Source: Lewinellaceae bacterium (GTDB lineage: Bacteria; Bacteroidota; Bacteroidia; Chitinophagales; Saprospiraceae). Taken from it: DNA of 33,382 nucleotides. The notes under the pieces were generated by a model, which was not told where the DNA came from, ran no database searches, and saw nothing but the letters and a program-made list of their open reading frames with translations. The stretch is taken from contig CANJPT010000049.1 in the NCBI GenBank assembly GCA_947476195.1, positions 1 to 33,382 on the forward strand. The letters run 5' to 3'. This document shows positions 26,035-33,382 of the stretch, piece by piece. The translations under genes were made by a program, and so were the position numbers. Numbering within the stretch: the first letter of the stretch is position 1; the number at the start of each line of letters is the position of its first letter.

Positions 26035-26402
26035 TCAGAAGGCAAAACCAAATTGAACGTTTGGAAGAAAGATCAACATTCCTCTTGCTCTGGATACTGA
26101 AATGTATTATATTCCATTTTGGGTGGTTGTATTGCTGATTATCATACGTTGCCAACCTACTGGAATTGTTTTCGCCTAGTTTTGGAAAGATACTCCCGCC
26201 CATTATTCCAAAATTCCAAAAATTATAAAGTGGTAATTCGACAGAAAGAATAGCAAATTGGTGTTTTTGTCCGCTCAACTGCAGCCCGATTCCTGTCTGA
26301 ATAATCTCTCTTGGTGGACGAATACCAATCGGTTTTTCAAGGTCTTGTGCAAGGCAAGCCAGGGTAGAGGACAAGGAATATGCCCCAAAAAAAGTGTTTC
26401 AT
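26035..26402 (-). pseudogene. decayed paralog of the adjacent outer-membrane protein
   Basis: An ATG at 26402 starts MKHFF as in the intact gene, but a T7 tract (26387-26393) shifts the frame so translation stops after about 21 residues. With one T fewer it reads MKHFFGAYSLSSTLACLAQ, a good signal peptide, and then DLEKPIGIRPP and EIIQTGIGLQLSG, matching DKRTPNLIIQTGIGFQWLG of the intact copy. The 3' end carries MLIFLPNVQFGFAF and a stop (26035-26037) in another frame, matching FVLMPSLQLGFAF of the intact gene. About 240 bp of the middle are missing. So this is a tandem duplicate with an internal deletion and frameshifts, 20 bp upstream of the intact copy. Confidence 0.75.
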
Positions 26403-26513
26403 CCGAACATATTTACATAATGACACAAAGATTGTCCATTATGGTTGGCTCATTTCAGGAAATTTGCTAACATAGCACTTTTCTTTCCAACGAAACCTGC
26501 ATATTTGCTCCTT

Positions 26514-29165
26514 ATGGATTTTGAAAATCACCCACCGATTGTTGTAAACGACGCTTCCGAGCACAAAAACTGGAAGTTTAAGGAGTTGAAGATCTATTCG
26601 TCCACAGAATGGCTGGCCGATAATAAGAAAAAATACCGGCAGGTGTTCGATCGCCTGGAGACGTCCTATATCTATGCCGAACTTTCTTTTCACAACAAAC
26701 AGTTCGATCTGGACGATTGGGAGGTTAATGTTGAACTACGCTGCTACACCGTCAAAAAGGCGCGAAAAGAACTTTGTATTCTGCCATTTCAGCGTAAAGT
26801 CAGCAAATTTGATGCGATAGGTTATATCCGGGAAGGCTGGGGCAATAAGCAGGAAGGCGTATTCTGGAAAAAAGGAGCCTATGTCTGGGAGGCTTGGATA
26901 GAAGGTGAAAAAGTGGGCTCCAAGAATTTTTTTGTGGAGGATGCCAGCCGCCCGATCAGTCGCGGCGACAATCCATATTGCAAGATCACGTCCCTCAAAA
27001 TGTACGAGGGACCCTATGATGATACGCCCGAATTCGAACGGAATTACCTAAAGCGTTTCCACGACGAGGAAACCCGCTACGTCTACGCAGAGCTGATGCT
27101 CAAAAATGTCCTGCTCAGCAAAGCCTGGCAATGCGAGGTATTCATTAAGTTTTACAACAATGCCCGGGAACTCAAAGGCCAGGTAGTACGACTTCACAGT
27201 ATTCAAAAAGGCGAGGATGGGGTAAAGATCACGGCAGGTTGGGGTTCCAATGTGAAAGGTTCCTGGCGACGCGACCGCTACACTGCCGAAGTTGTATTCA
27301 TGGATCAAACCCTCGCCGTAATGCCCTTTGATGTAGCCGAGGATTGGGATTATGGCACGCACCCGGTCTATCTGCCCGAAAAAGGACTACAGGTTTTCCT
27401 GGAGCCTGAGCCAGAAGATGTCGAAAGTTTCGAAGAGGTGCTGGTAAAACTCGACGCACTCATTGGCCTTGCAGAGGTAAAAGTAAAAGTTCGCGAACAC
27501 GCGCAATACATTCAGTTCCTGCAACTTAGAAAAGAAAAAGGTTTTGCGGAAAAGGACGGGATCAACGTTCATTCTGTCTTCAGCGGCAACCCGGGCACTG
27601 GTAAAACCACGGTAGCCAAAATGATGGGCCGACTTTATAAAAAGATGGGACTCCTTACCAAAGGCCATGTCCATGAAGTAGACCGTTCCGATCTGGTGGG
27701 CGAATACATTGGTCAAACAGCGCCTAAAGTCAAGGATGCCATCGAAATGGCGCGGGGCGGTGTGCTGTTTATTGACGAAGCGTATGCACTTGCCCGCAGC
27801 CCCGAAGACAGCAAGGATTTTGGCCGGGAAGCCGTGGAAATTCTTGTGCGCGAACTATCCAACGGACCCGGCGACCTTGCCATCATCGTGGCTGGCTACC
27901 CGAAGGAAATGAAAACCTTCCTGGATTCTAATCCGGGCCTGCGCAGCCGGTTCAAACTCAGTTTTGATTTTGCGGATTATCTGCCGCAGGAACTGGCCCA
28001 GATCGCCGATTATGCCTCCAAAGAGAAAGAGGTCTCGCTTGCCAAAGAAGCTAAAGATCTGGTGGACGAAATTATTACGGAAGCATTCCGATCCCGCGAT
28101 CGCGCCTTTGGCAATGCACGATTTGTGCACGATCTGGTGGATAAAGCGAAAATTCAACTCGGTCTGAGGCTTATGGCCATGCCCAATGTGCGCAACCTAA
28201 GCGCTGAAGCGCTCACGGTGGTGCTTCGCGAAGACGTAGAAAAAGTGCAGGTATTCCGCAAAAAAGCATTGCCCAATATTCCGGTGGATGAGAAGCTACT
28301 GGCTGCAACGCTACATGAACTGGACAGTCTCATCGGCATGCAGGCCATCAAACGCGATATCCGCGAATTAGTGGATCTGGTGCGCTTTTACCGCGAGAGT
28401 GGGCGCGACGTGCTGGGCCGTTTTTATCTCCACACCGTTTTTGTCGGAAATCCCGGCACAGGTAAAACTACCGTGGCGCGTATCCTGACCAAGATCTACA
28501 AAGCACTTGGGGTACTCGAACGTGGCCATACGGTAGAAACCGACCGTCAGGGATTGGTGGCAGGTTTTGTAGGACAAACGGCCATTAAAACTGCCGAACG
28601 GATCGAAGAATCCATCGGTGGCGTGCTATTCATTGACGAAGCATATGCATTAAATGCGGCTGCCTCCCGAGGTACGCAAGGCGATTTTGGTGACGAAGCC
28701 ATCCAGACCCTGCTCAAACGCATGGAAGACCGGCGTGGAGAATTTTTCGTGTTCGTGGCCGGATATCCGGAGAACATGGACAATTTCCTCAAAGCCAACC
28801 CGGGCCTTGCCAGCCGTTTCGACAAGGTGCTGCGTTTCGAGGATTATGCTCCGGAAGAATTGCTGGAGATCGCGCTCTATATGTTCCGCCAGGAAAAATA
28901 CCAGGTAGAAGAGGAAGCCCGCGAACACCTCGGCAAGTACATGGCATTCCTGCACCAGTTCCGCGACAAATATTTTGGCAATGCACGCACGGTGCGTCAG
29001 GTAGTGATGGAAGCCATCAAAAACCAGAATTTGCGCGCTTCGGCAGCCAAGATTACCGACGAGCCTGAGTTACATACCCTTAAGCTTGACGATGTGGCTT
29101 CGTTTACCTTTGACAAGGACAAGTTGAACTTGTTTGTTAGGAGGGGGATTGGGTTTGGGCGGTAA
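26514..29165 (+). CDS. double-AAA ATPase (CbxX/CfqX type) with duplicated N-terminal domain
   Basis: The 883-residue protein has two AAA modules. Module 1 has Walker A GNPGTGKT at 358-365 and Walker B with Asp421-Glu422; module 2 has Walker A at 645-652 and Walker B with Asp708-Glu709. Each is preceded by LIGL/LIGM and followed by SRF arginine-finger regions. LDALIGLAEVKVKV and GVLFIDEAYAL are typical of CbxX/CfqX, SpoVK and EccA ATPases, which remodel proteins or drive secretion. The first 275 residues are two similar beta-rich domains (about 15-135 and 150-275), each with Y[IV]YAEL, a GWG motif and a closing VED/AED. No client is evident nearby. The ATG at 26514 is preferred over a TTG at 26445. 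The last 72 bp have a second diverged copy at 29848-29919. Confidence 0.9.
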   Translation: MDFENHPPIVVNDASEHKNWKFKELKIYSSTEWLADNKKKYRQVFDRLETSYIYAELSFHNKQFDLDDWEVNVELRCYTVKKARKELCILPFQRKVSKFDAIGYIREGWGNKQEGVFWKKGAYVWEAWIEGEKVGSKNFFVEDASRPISRGDNPYCKITSLKMYEGPYDDTPEFERNYLKRFHDEETRYVYAELMLKNVLLSKAWQCEVFIKFYNNARELKGQVVRLHSIQKGEDGVKITAGWGSNVKGSWRRDRYTAEVVFMDQTLAVMPFDVAEDWDYGTHPVYLPEKGLQVFLEPEPEDVESFEEVLVKLDALIGLAEVKVKVREHAQYIQFLQLRKEKGFAEKDGINVHSVFSGNPGTGKTTVAKMMGRLYKKMGLLTKGHVHEVDRSDLVGEYIGQTAPKVKDAIEMARGGVLFIDEAYALARSPEDSKDFGREAVEILVRELSNGPGDLAIIVAGYPKEMKTFLDSNPGLRSRFKLSFDFADYLPQELAQIADYASKEKEVSLAKEAKDLVDEIITEAFRSRDRAFGNARFVHDLVDKAKIQLGLRLMAMPNVRNLSAEALTVVLREDVEKVQVFRKKALPNIPVDEKLLAATLHELDSLIGMQAIKRDIRELVDLVRFYRESGRDVLGRFYLHTVFVGNPGTGKTTVARILTKIYKALGVLERGHTVETDRQGLVAGFVGQTAIKTAERIEESIGGVLFIDEAYALNAAASRGTQGDFGDEAIQTLLKRMEDRRGEFFVFVAGYPENMDNFLKANPGLASRFDKVLRFEDYAPEELLEIALYMFRQEKYQVEEEAREHLGKYMAFLHQFRDKYFGNARTVRQVVMEAIKNQNLRASAAKITDEPELHTLKLDDVASFTFDKDKLNLFVRRGIGFGR
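29094..29165 (+). repeat. ATPase 3'-end repeat, copy A
   Basis: These 72 bp, the intact ATPase tail with its TAA stop, are repeated in direct orientation at 29848-29919 with 8 mismatches (about 89% identity, no gaps). The copies are 754 bp apart and bracket the toxin-antitoxin genes. Confidence 0.9.
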
Positions 29166-29173
29166 TATTTCGT

Positions 29174-29181
29174 TACTTTTG
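29174..29181 (+). promoter_or_regulatory. -7 element of the toxin-antitoxin promoter
   Basis: TACTTTTG matches TAnnTTTG, 16 nt before the antitoxin ATG. TTTG at 29154-29157, in the ATPase tail, lies 16 nt upstream, a little short of the usual spacing. Confidence 0.45.
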
Positions 29182-29197
29182 TATCAAAATACTAAGT

Positions 29198-29440
29198 ATG
29201 CAAATCATCATAGATATTAAAAAAGAGCAAGACTTGCAGGTACTATTGCCATTGTTGGAACGCTTGAAAATTGCATATAAATCATTGCCGGGTACTAAAG
29301 AAGCGAATGAGAAGAAAACAACAGCGGCCAAACCGACCAAACTATCGGATAAATATGCGGGCAAACTTTCCAAGGAGGTTGGACAAGAATTGCAAAAACA
29401 CATAGCCCAAAGCAGAAATGAATGGGAACGCAATATTTGA
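29198..29440 (+). CDS. antitoxin of a VapBC-like type II module
   Basis: The 80-residue protein starts MQIIIDIKKEQDLQVLLPLL, has a basic linker rich in Lys, Thr and Ala, and ends in a charged helix (LSKEVGQELQKHIAQSRNEW). The small, charged layout and the 19-bp overlap with a downstream PIN-domain gene identify it as the antitoxin. The N-terminal region probably binds DNA or forms the dimer and the C-terminal part probably wraps the toxin; no standard AbrB, RHH or Phd motif is obvious. The pair would be co-transcribed and self-repressed in the usual way, but no operator palindrome is visible. Confidence 0.75.
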   Translation: MQIIIDIKKEQDLQVLLPLLERLKIAYKSLPGTKEANEKKTTAAKPTKLSDKYAGKLSKEVGQELQKHIAQSRNEWERNI

Positions 29441-29808
29441 TAGATAGTAATGCCATAATTGACTACTTATCCGGCGTGCTTCCTTCCAAGGGAATGGATT
29501 TTCTGGATGAAATAGTCAATGACATACCACCAGTATCGGTCATCTCAAAAATTGAAATATTGGGCTACACTGCTCCTCCATCTGCATATCAGTTGCTGAT
29601 GAATTTTATGACCGATGCGGAAATAATTCAATTGTCCGAGGCCATTGTGAGTCGAACCATAGAAATCAGAAAAGCATACAAAATCAAACTTCCCGATGCT
29701 ATCATCGCGGCAACCGCTTTAGTAAACGGCTATACCTTGGTTTCTCGTAACTTGGGCGACTTTGAAAAAATTGAAGGGCTGATTATTATTGACCCACATT
29801 CACTTTGA
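29422..29808 (+). CDS. vapC: VapC-like PIN-domain ribonuclease toxin
   Basis: The 128-residue protein is a PIN-domain nuclease. The metal-binding acidic residues are in place: Asp8 (YLIDSNAIID), Glu45 (VISKIEILGY), Asp92 (KLPDAIIAATAL) and Asp113 (SRNLGDFEKIEG). VapC toxins cut RNA, often initiator tRNA or rRNA, and are held inactive by the antitoxin. The start overlaps the antitoxin end by 19 bp, suggesting coupled translation. All catalytic positions are intact, so it looks functional. The pair lies between two copies of the ATPase 3' end, so its arrival or rearrangement was recent enough to leave a trace. Confidence 0.9.
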   Translation: MGTQYLIDSNAIIDYLSGVLPSKGMDFLDEIVNDIPPVSVISKIEILGYTAPPSAYQLLMNFMTDAEIIQLSEAIVSRTIEIRKAYKIKLPDAIIAATALVNGYTLVSRNLGDFEKIEGLIIIDPHSL

Positions 29809-29919
29809 GGCAGGGAGTTGAAGTTCACAAACTCTGCATTAAACAGCGTGGTGTCGTTTACCTTTGATAAGGATAAGTTGAACTTGTTTGTTAGGAGGGA
29901 GATCGGGTTTGGGTGGTAG
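29809..29919 (+). pseudogene. remnant 3' end of a second CbxX-type ATPase gene (copy B)
   Basis: Directly after the vapC stop, the frame reads GRELKFTNSALNSVVSF and then TFDKDKLNLFVRR-EIGFGW and a TAG stop. The intact ATPase ends ELHTLKLDDVASF, TFDKDKLNLFVRR, GIGFGR. Over the aligned 72 bp there are 8 differences in 7 codons; four of the altered codons are synonymous (GAC/GAT twice, ATT/ATC, TAA/TAG). That pattern fits divergence as a real paralogous coding sequence before the rest was lost, not a fresh copy. No start or ATPase domain remains. Confidence 0.75.
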
Positions 29920-29955
29920 CCATCGAAACTGTATATATTTATTTAAGCCTCAACT

Positions 29956-31941
29956 ATGAATATCAAACACAAAACTACCCGCCGGATTTATCCGGTACTT
30001 CTTTTTGTCGTATTGTTGGTTCAAGCCAAAGCCCAGGATTCCAAAATGGTCCCCGGATTTTTCACCACCGCGGTTTACCGCCCGGTCGACGGAAAACTCT
30101 ATGCAGGGAATTACGATAATCCTGCGCCCGGAGAACCCAACAGCAAAAGCTTTCTGGCGACCGTTGACCCGCTTTTTGGAGTAATAGAACAACGGATTTC
30201 GGTGAGTAGTCCAATAGGTTGGATCCAGCTCACAGACGACCAATCCTATCTTTACTTCGCTACGTATGATTCAGTTTTTCGATACAGTTTCGCGCTGGAT
30301 GGGATAGACCTGCGTTTCGCCCCACAAATCGGTAGCCCTGGGAGCAATTATCTAAGGGATATAGCGGTCGTTCCCGGAAAGCCGGATTTTTTGATCGCTT
30401 CCTGGAGTTTGAATTTTGGCTCGGACCAACATGCCTTGATTTTATACGAAAATGGGGTCCGAAAACCGGACGTTGCCCAGGATTTTAACAATTACCAGAG
30501 TGTGACCGTTGCGGACGATGGGATCAACGTATATTCTTATAACCGCAGCACTTCTGGTTCGGAAATCTCTCGTTTGGTCATTACGGCCACCGGAATTACA
30601 GCATTGCCTGAAAAATTTAAGTACATTCAGGAGTTTTCAGCGTTTATACGATATTTTGATGGCCGGCTCTATGGGGCAGATGGCGCTGTGGTGGAGATCC
30701 AAAATAACAATAAATTATACCTGAAAGCGCGACTGGATACCCGGATCAACGAAGCCAGGTCCAAGGCAAACGTCCTCCGCTATGCTCCCGGAACGGATAC
30801 GATCTATATGCTTGAGGCCTATGGATCCAGTGCATATCTGCAAAAGTTTGATCAGGATAATTTTCAGTTATTGAGCACCCAGAAGCTTGGTAGTTTAATT
30901 GACTTAACGCCTGCGAAGCAAGTGGTACCGCTGGAAAGCCCTACTTCGGCAGCGCTTTTGAGCGATCAAAATACCATGGCGATCTTTCGAACCTGCACTA
31001 GCCAAATCACCAATATTGAAAATTTTCCCAAAGCGATCGATTACGGCTGTTATGGGGACACCTTGAAACTCAAAGCACCCGGCAATTTTCCAGACGACCA
31101 TTATTACTGGTCAGACGGATCCAGCGGTAAAACCTACGTGCGATACCTGGCCGATGTGAGTACATTCAGGCTTTCTTACCAGGTAGCAGACGGAAATGGA
31201 TGCCTTAGTCCGGCCTCCGATCTATTGGAAGTCAAAACTGTGATCAAACCGCTTGCGCCGGATATTGGCATCATCGGGGACAACAAGATCTGTGCGGGCG
31301 GTTTTGTGGAATTAACAGCCACCGGACAAGGCGCACAGGGTTTGCAAGGTTATGATGTGTTCTGGTCTGATGGTCAAACAGGGAGCCGCATACGGGTCGA
31401 GGTGCCTGGCGCTTATTACGCGCAATCCCGGAGCCCGGAAGGCTGTTTGAGCCCGGTTCAACAGTGGCCAGTGAATCTTTTTGCAAGTGCCACCCCCCAG
31501 CCGCCTCAACCAACGATCCTGATTGAGGCAGGCGATGGCGATGAAATTATCTGTAGCACAGAACCCGGTAAACTCAAAGCGCCCGCCGGATATGATATTT
31601 ATATCTGGTCCGACGGACTAAATGCGCTTGAAAACACGCGCCCAATTCCACCGACAGGGGAGATTTCCTTGAAGGTTCAAAACATTGAAGGCTGTCGTAG
31701 TGAATCTTCCTTGCCCCTCCACATTCAGCGATTCAATACACCTGCCAAGCCGGGCATCGTGCGGGCAGAAAATGTGCTGGGATCCACAGCTCCTGCCGGG
31801 AATCAATGGTTCCTCAATGGTGTGGCGATTCCAGGCGCAACCGGGCAGTTCTTAACAGCAACTCAGACGGGCAGCTATACCGTGCAGGTCATCCTTAATT
31901 CAGGCTGTCCCTCGCCCATGTCTGATCCTTTTGCGTTTTGA
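29956..31941 (+). CDS. secreted protein: propeller-like N-terminus plus four Ig-like repeats
   Basis: The 661-residue protein has a signal peptide (MNIKHKTTRRIYPVLLFVVL then LVQAKAQ, residues 1-27). Residues about 35-340 form a beta-rich, propeller-like region (VYRPVDGKLYAGNYD, QSYLYFATYDSVFRYS). The rest consists of four Ig/PKD-like modules of about 80 residues centred on WSDG-type motifs near residues 385, 469, 550 and 617 (YYWSDGSSG, VFWSDGQTG, YIWSDGLNA, QWFLNGVAI), each with paired cysteines such as CYGD/GCLSP. It ends SPMSDPFAF with no recognisable type IX sorting domain. Such proteins are typically surface-exposed or extracellular in Bacteroidota; the ligand is unknown. It has a tandem paralog 39 bp downstream. 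Confidence 0.82.
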   Translation: MNIKHKTTRRIYPVLLFVVLLVQAKAQDSKMVPGFFTTAVYRPVDGKLYAGNYDNPAPGEPNSKSFLATVDPLFGVIEQRISVSSPIGWIQLTDDQSYLYFATYDSVFRYSFALDGIDLRFAPQIGSPGSNYLRDIAVVPGKPDFLIASWSLNFGSDQHALILYENGVRKPDVAQDFNNYQSVTVADDGINVYSYNRSTSGSEISRLVITATGITALPEKFKYIQEFSAFIRYFDGRLYGADGAVVEIQNNNKLYLKARLDTRINEARSKANVLRYAPGTDTIYMLEAYGSSAYLQKFDQDNFQLLSTQKLGSLIDLTPAKQVVPLESPTSAALLSDQNTMAIFRTCTSQITNIENFPKAIDYGCYGDTLKLKAPGNFPDDHYYWSDGSSGKTYVRYLADVSTFRLSYQVADGNGCLSPASDLLEVKTVIKPLAPDIGIIGDNKICAGGFVELTATGQGAQGLQGYDVFWSDGQTGSRIRVEVPGAYYAQSRSPEGCLSPVQQWPVNLFASATPQPPQPTILIEAGDGDEIICSTEPGKLKAPAGYDIYIWSDGLNALENTRPIPPTGEISLKVQNIEGCRSESSLPLHIQRFNTPAKPGIVRAENVLGSTAPAGNQWFLNGVAIPGATGQFLTATQTGSYTVQVILNSGCPSPMSDPFAF

Positions 31942-31980
31942 TCTTTCGCGCTTTTTTTAACCTGCTCAATTTCCACGTTA

Positions 31981-33382
31981 TGAAACGTTTTCAATACCGA
32001 ATACTGCTTTTTTCTTTTGCCTTGTTCAATATCAATCAGACTATCGCCCAGGAGTTCAGGATCCTGGATATGAAGCTTAAAGATATTTGCTACTCTGCGG
32101 TCAATGATCGGATTTATGGTGCTGTGCCAGGCAGTCTGATTCAAGGGAATTCAATAGCAGTGATCAACCCGAATACGGGCGTAGTGGAACAAAATATTCC
32201 CATCGGTAGCCAACCTACGCTGCTGCGGGTATCTGACAATGGACGATACTTATTTGTTGGACTCAATGGTTCTCCGGTGATTCAGCGATACGATCTGCTT
32301 ACAAGTTCTCTGGATCCGGCCATTGATCTGGAACTGTTTGCCCCGCCGCCTTATGACACCCATTATCCCATCTTTACAGGGGATATCCAACCGATTCCCC
32401 AGCCGGGTAATTCAATCGTGATTTCCCGCAATGATTTGAACTCTTCGCCCGGATTTAGCGGATTAACCGCATTTGACGATACCACTGCCCGTGCTTTGAA
32501 AATAGATGCTGGTGTAATAGGCGGTGACCAGATTGTAATGACTGAAGATGGTCAGACCCTGTGGGGGCTTGGTCACCTTTATGCACCAACGGCATTTCAA
32601 CGATACCAGATCACGGCGCAGGGAGTGATTGCACAAAGTGACTACCCTGGTCTGATTGCGAATGAGGTCAGGCATGTATCTTATCAAAATGGGCGAATTT
32701 ACCTTCAAAACGGACAGATATTTAATGTTTCAGGAGCTGGAACCCCCAACCTGCTTTCCACCATATACAATGGCCAGGATTATGGCCTGGTGCGGGCTCC
32801 AATGGTCCCGGCGCTAGACTCAAGTGTTTTTTACGTCCTTACCGATTTCAGCTCGACGGACCCATTTAGTTTCACGGGTTACAAACTAAAAGTCTACAAC
32901 AAGGTCGATTTTAGCCTGAAAGGTGTTTTTTTACTGCCAAACGATTTTAAGGATCAGCCCCAAAAAATGCTGAGTCTTGGTGTAGGCCGAATTGCGGTTT
33001 TGGCGGCCGGCTCGGGTTTCGAAAAAACGAAGCTGATTCTTTTTACTGCAAATCCCTGCATCCCTCAGGATCTTGGCTTAACCGTTACGCCTGGTTCAGC
33101 ATTCCCCTGCGTGGGGGATACACTCAACTTGACAGCCCAACAAGGCTATTCAGATTATTTTTGGTCAAACGGGGCTACCGGACAGTCGATTCAGCTTACA
33201 TCGAACAGTGTGCTTTTGGATAGCATCCGTTATCGGGTTATGGGGTCCAATGGTTGCTTAAGCCAGTTTTCTCCTGCAACTTCGGTGCTGTTTGAAGCGA
33301 GACCATCAGACCTGTTGTTGCAATTGGATAATTTTAAAAGTATCATTTGCCCGGATGAATCAGCCCGTATTTACCCTTATGC
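31981..33382 (+). CDS. secreted propeller/Ig-like protein, paralog, truncated by window end
   Basis: The frame opens with ATG at 31981 and runs open through the last base, so 467 codons are seen and the 3' end is missing. It starts with a signal peptide (MKRFQYRILLFSFALFN then INQTIAQ). A propeller-like region follows (AVNDRIYGAVPGS, VSDNGRYLFVGLNGSPVIQR), then CIPQDLGLTVTPGSAFPCVG and a WSNG motif (YFWSNGATG, near residue 395) with GCLSQ. This is the same architecture as the preceding gene: PDKLYAG-like blade, NP.TGVVEQ.I. against DPLFGVIEQRI, and WSDG against WSNG. The two are clear tandem paralogs and probably co-transcribed. The missing end may hold further Ig-like modules or a sorting signal. 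Confidence 0.85.

Noticed and set aside
25409-26374. A single 321-codon frame read as one gene
   Set aside because: It starts with TTG inside a decayed paralog; the signal peptide at 26014 marks the true gene start.

Overview
The window looks like a chromosomal segment of a Bacteroidota bacterium, most likely from the Saprospiria/Haliscomenobacter side of the phylum. Support for the phylum: a SusC/SusD outer-membrane pair, a long NagB deaminase fused to a PIG-L deacetylase, a lipoprotein with many FG-GAP (VCBS) repeats plus an ASPIC/UnbV domain, secreted proteins with WSDG-type Ig-like repeats, and promoter elements of the Bacteroidota type (TTTG / TAnnTTTG). The order-level placement is an impression only. 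I saw no rRNA, tRNA, CRISPR array, integrase or transposase.

Layout. 1-4.5 kb: a membrane-anchored coiled-coil protein and a DUF983 protein (both minus), then plus-strand genes for an ECF sigma factor, a 70-residue membrane protein that may be its partner, an aspartate-type aminotransferase and a 2OG-Fe(II) oxygenase. 4.5-11.6 kb: a Upf1/SMUBP2-like helicase, a membrane-bound regulator (periplasmic helical part, TM, receiver, AraC HTH, no kinase), an LtaS-like membrane sulfatase-fold enzyme, and a convergent ATP-grasp protein. 11.6-23.3 kb: what looks like one nutrient-uptake locus. A LacI-type regulator (plus) is divergent from nagB-PIG-L, which is followed on the minus strand by susC, susD, a strong intrinsic terminator and the FG-GAP/ASPIC lipoprotein. 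Two palindromic operator-like sites lie between lacI and nagB, centred 31 bp apart. 23.3-26.4 kb: a stand-alone paaC, a 187-bp palindromic repeat element, an LD-carboxypeptidase with a Tat-like leader, and a small outer-membrane protein next to a decayed copy of itself. 26.5-33.4 kb: a large double-AAA (CbxX/CfqX-type) ATPase, a VapBC-like toxin-antitoxin pair lying between the ATPase 3' end and a second, diverged copy of that 3' end, and two tandem paralogous secreted propeller/Ig-like proteins, the second running off the window.

Best candidates for something new: the toxin-antitoxin cassette bracketed by duplicated ATPase tails; the double-operator LacI control region that may govern an amino-sugar uptake locus; the kinase-less membrane receiver-AraC regulator with altered receiver residues; the 187-bp palindromic element; and the outer-membrane protein pseudogene with a T7 tract, where loss of one base would fuse it in frame to its intact neighbour. 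Several start codons were moved from a longer TTG/GTG reading to an internal ATG because the ATG places a clean signal peptide or the family's usual N-terminus at the start.
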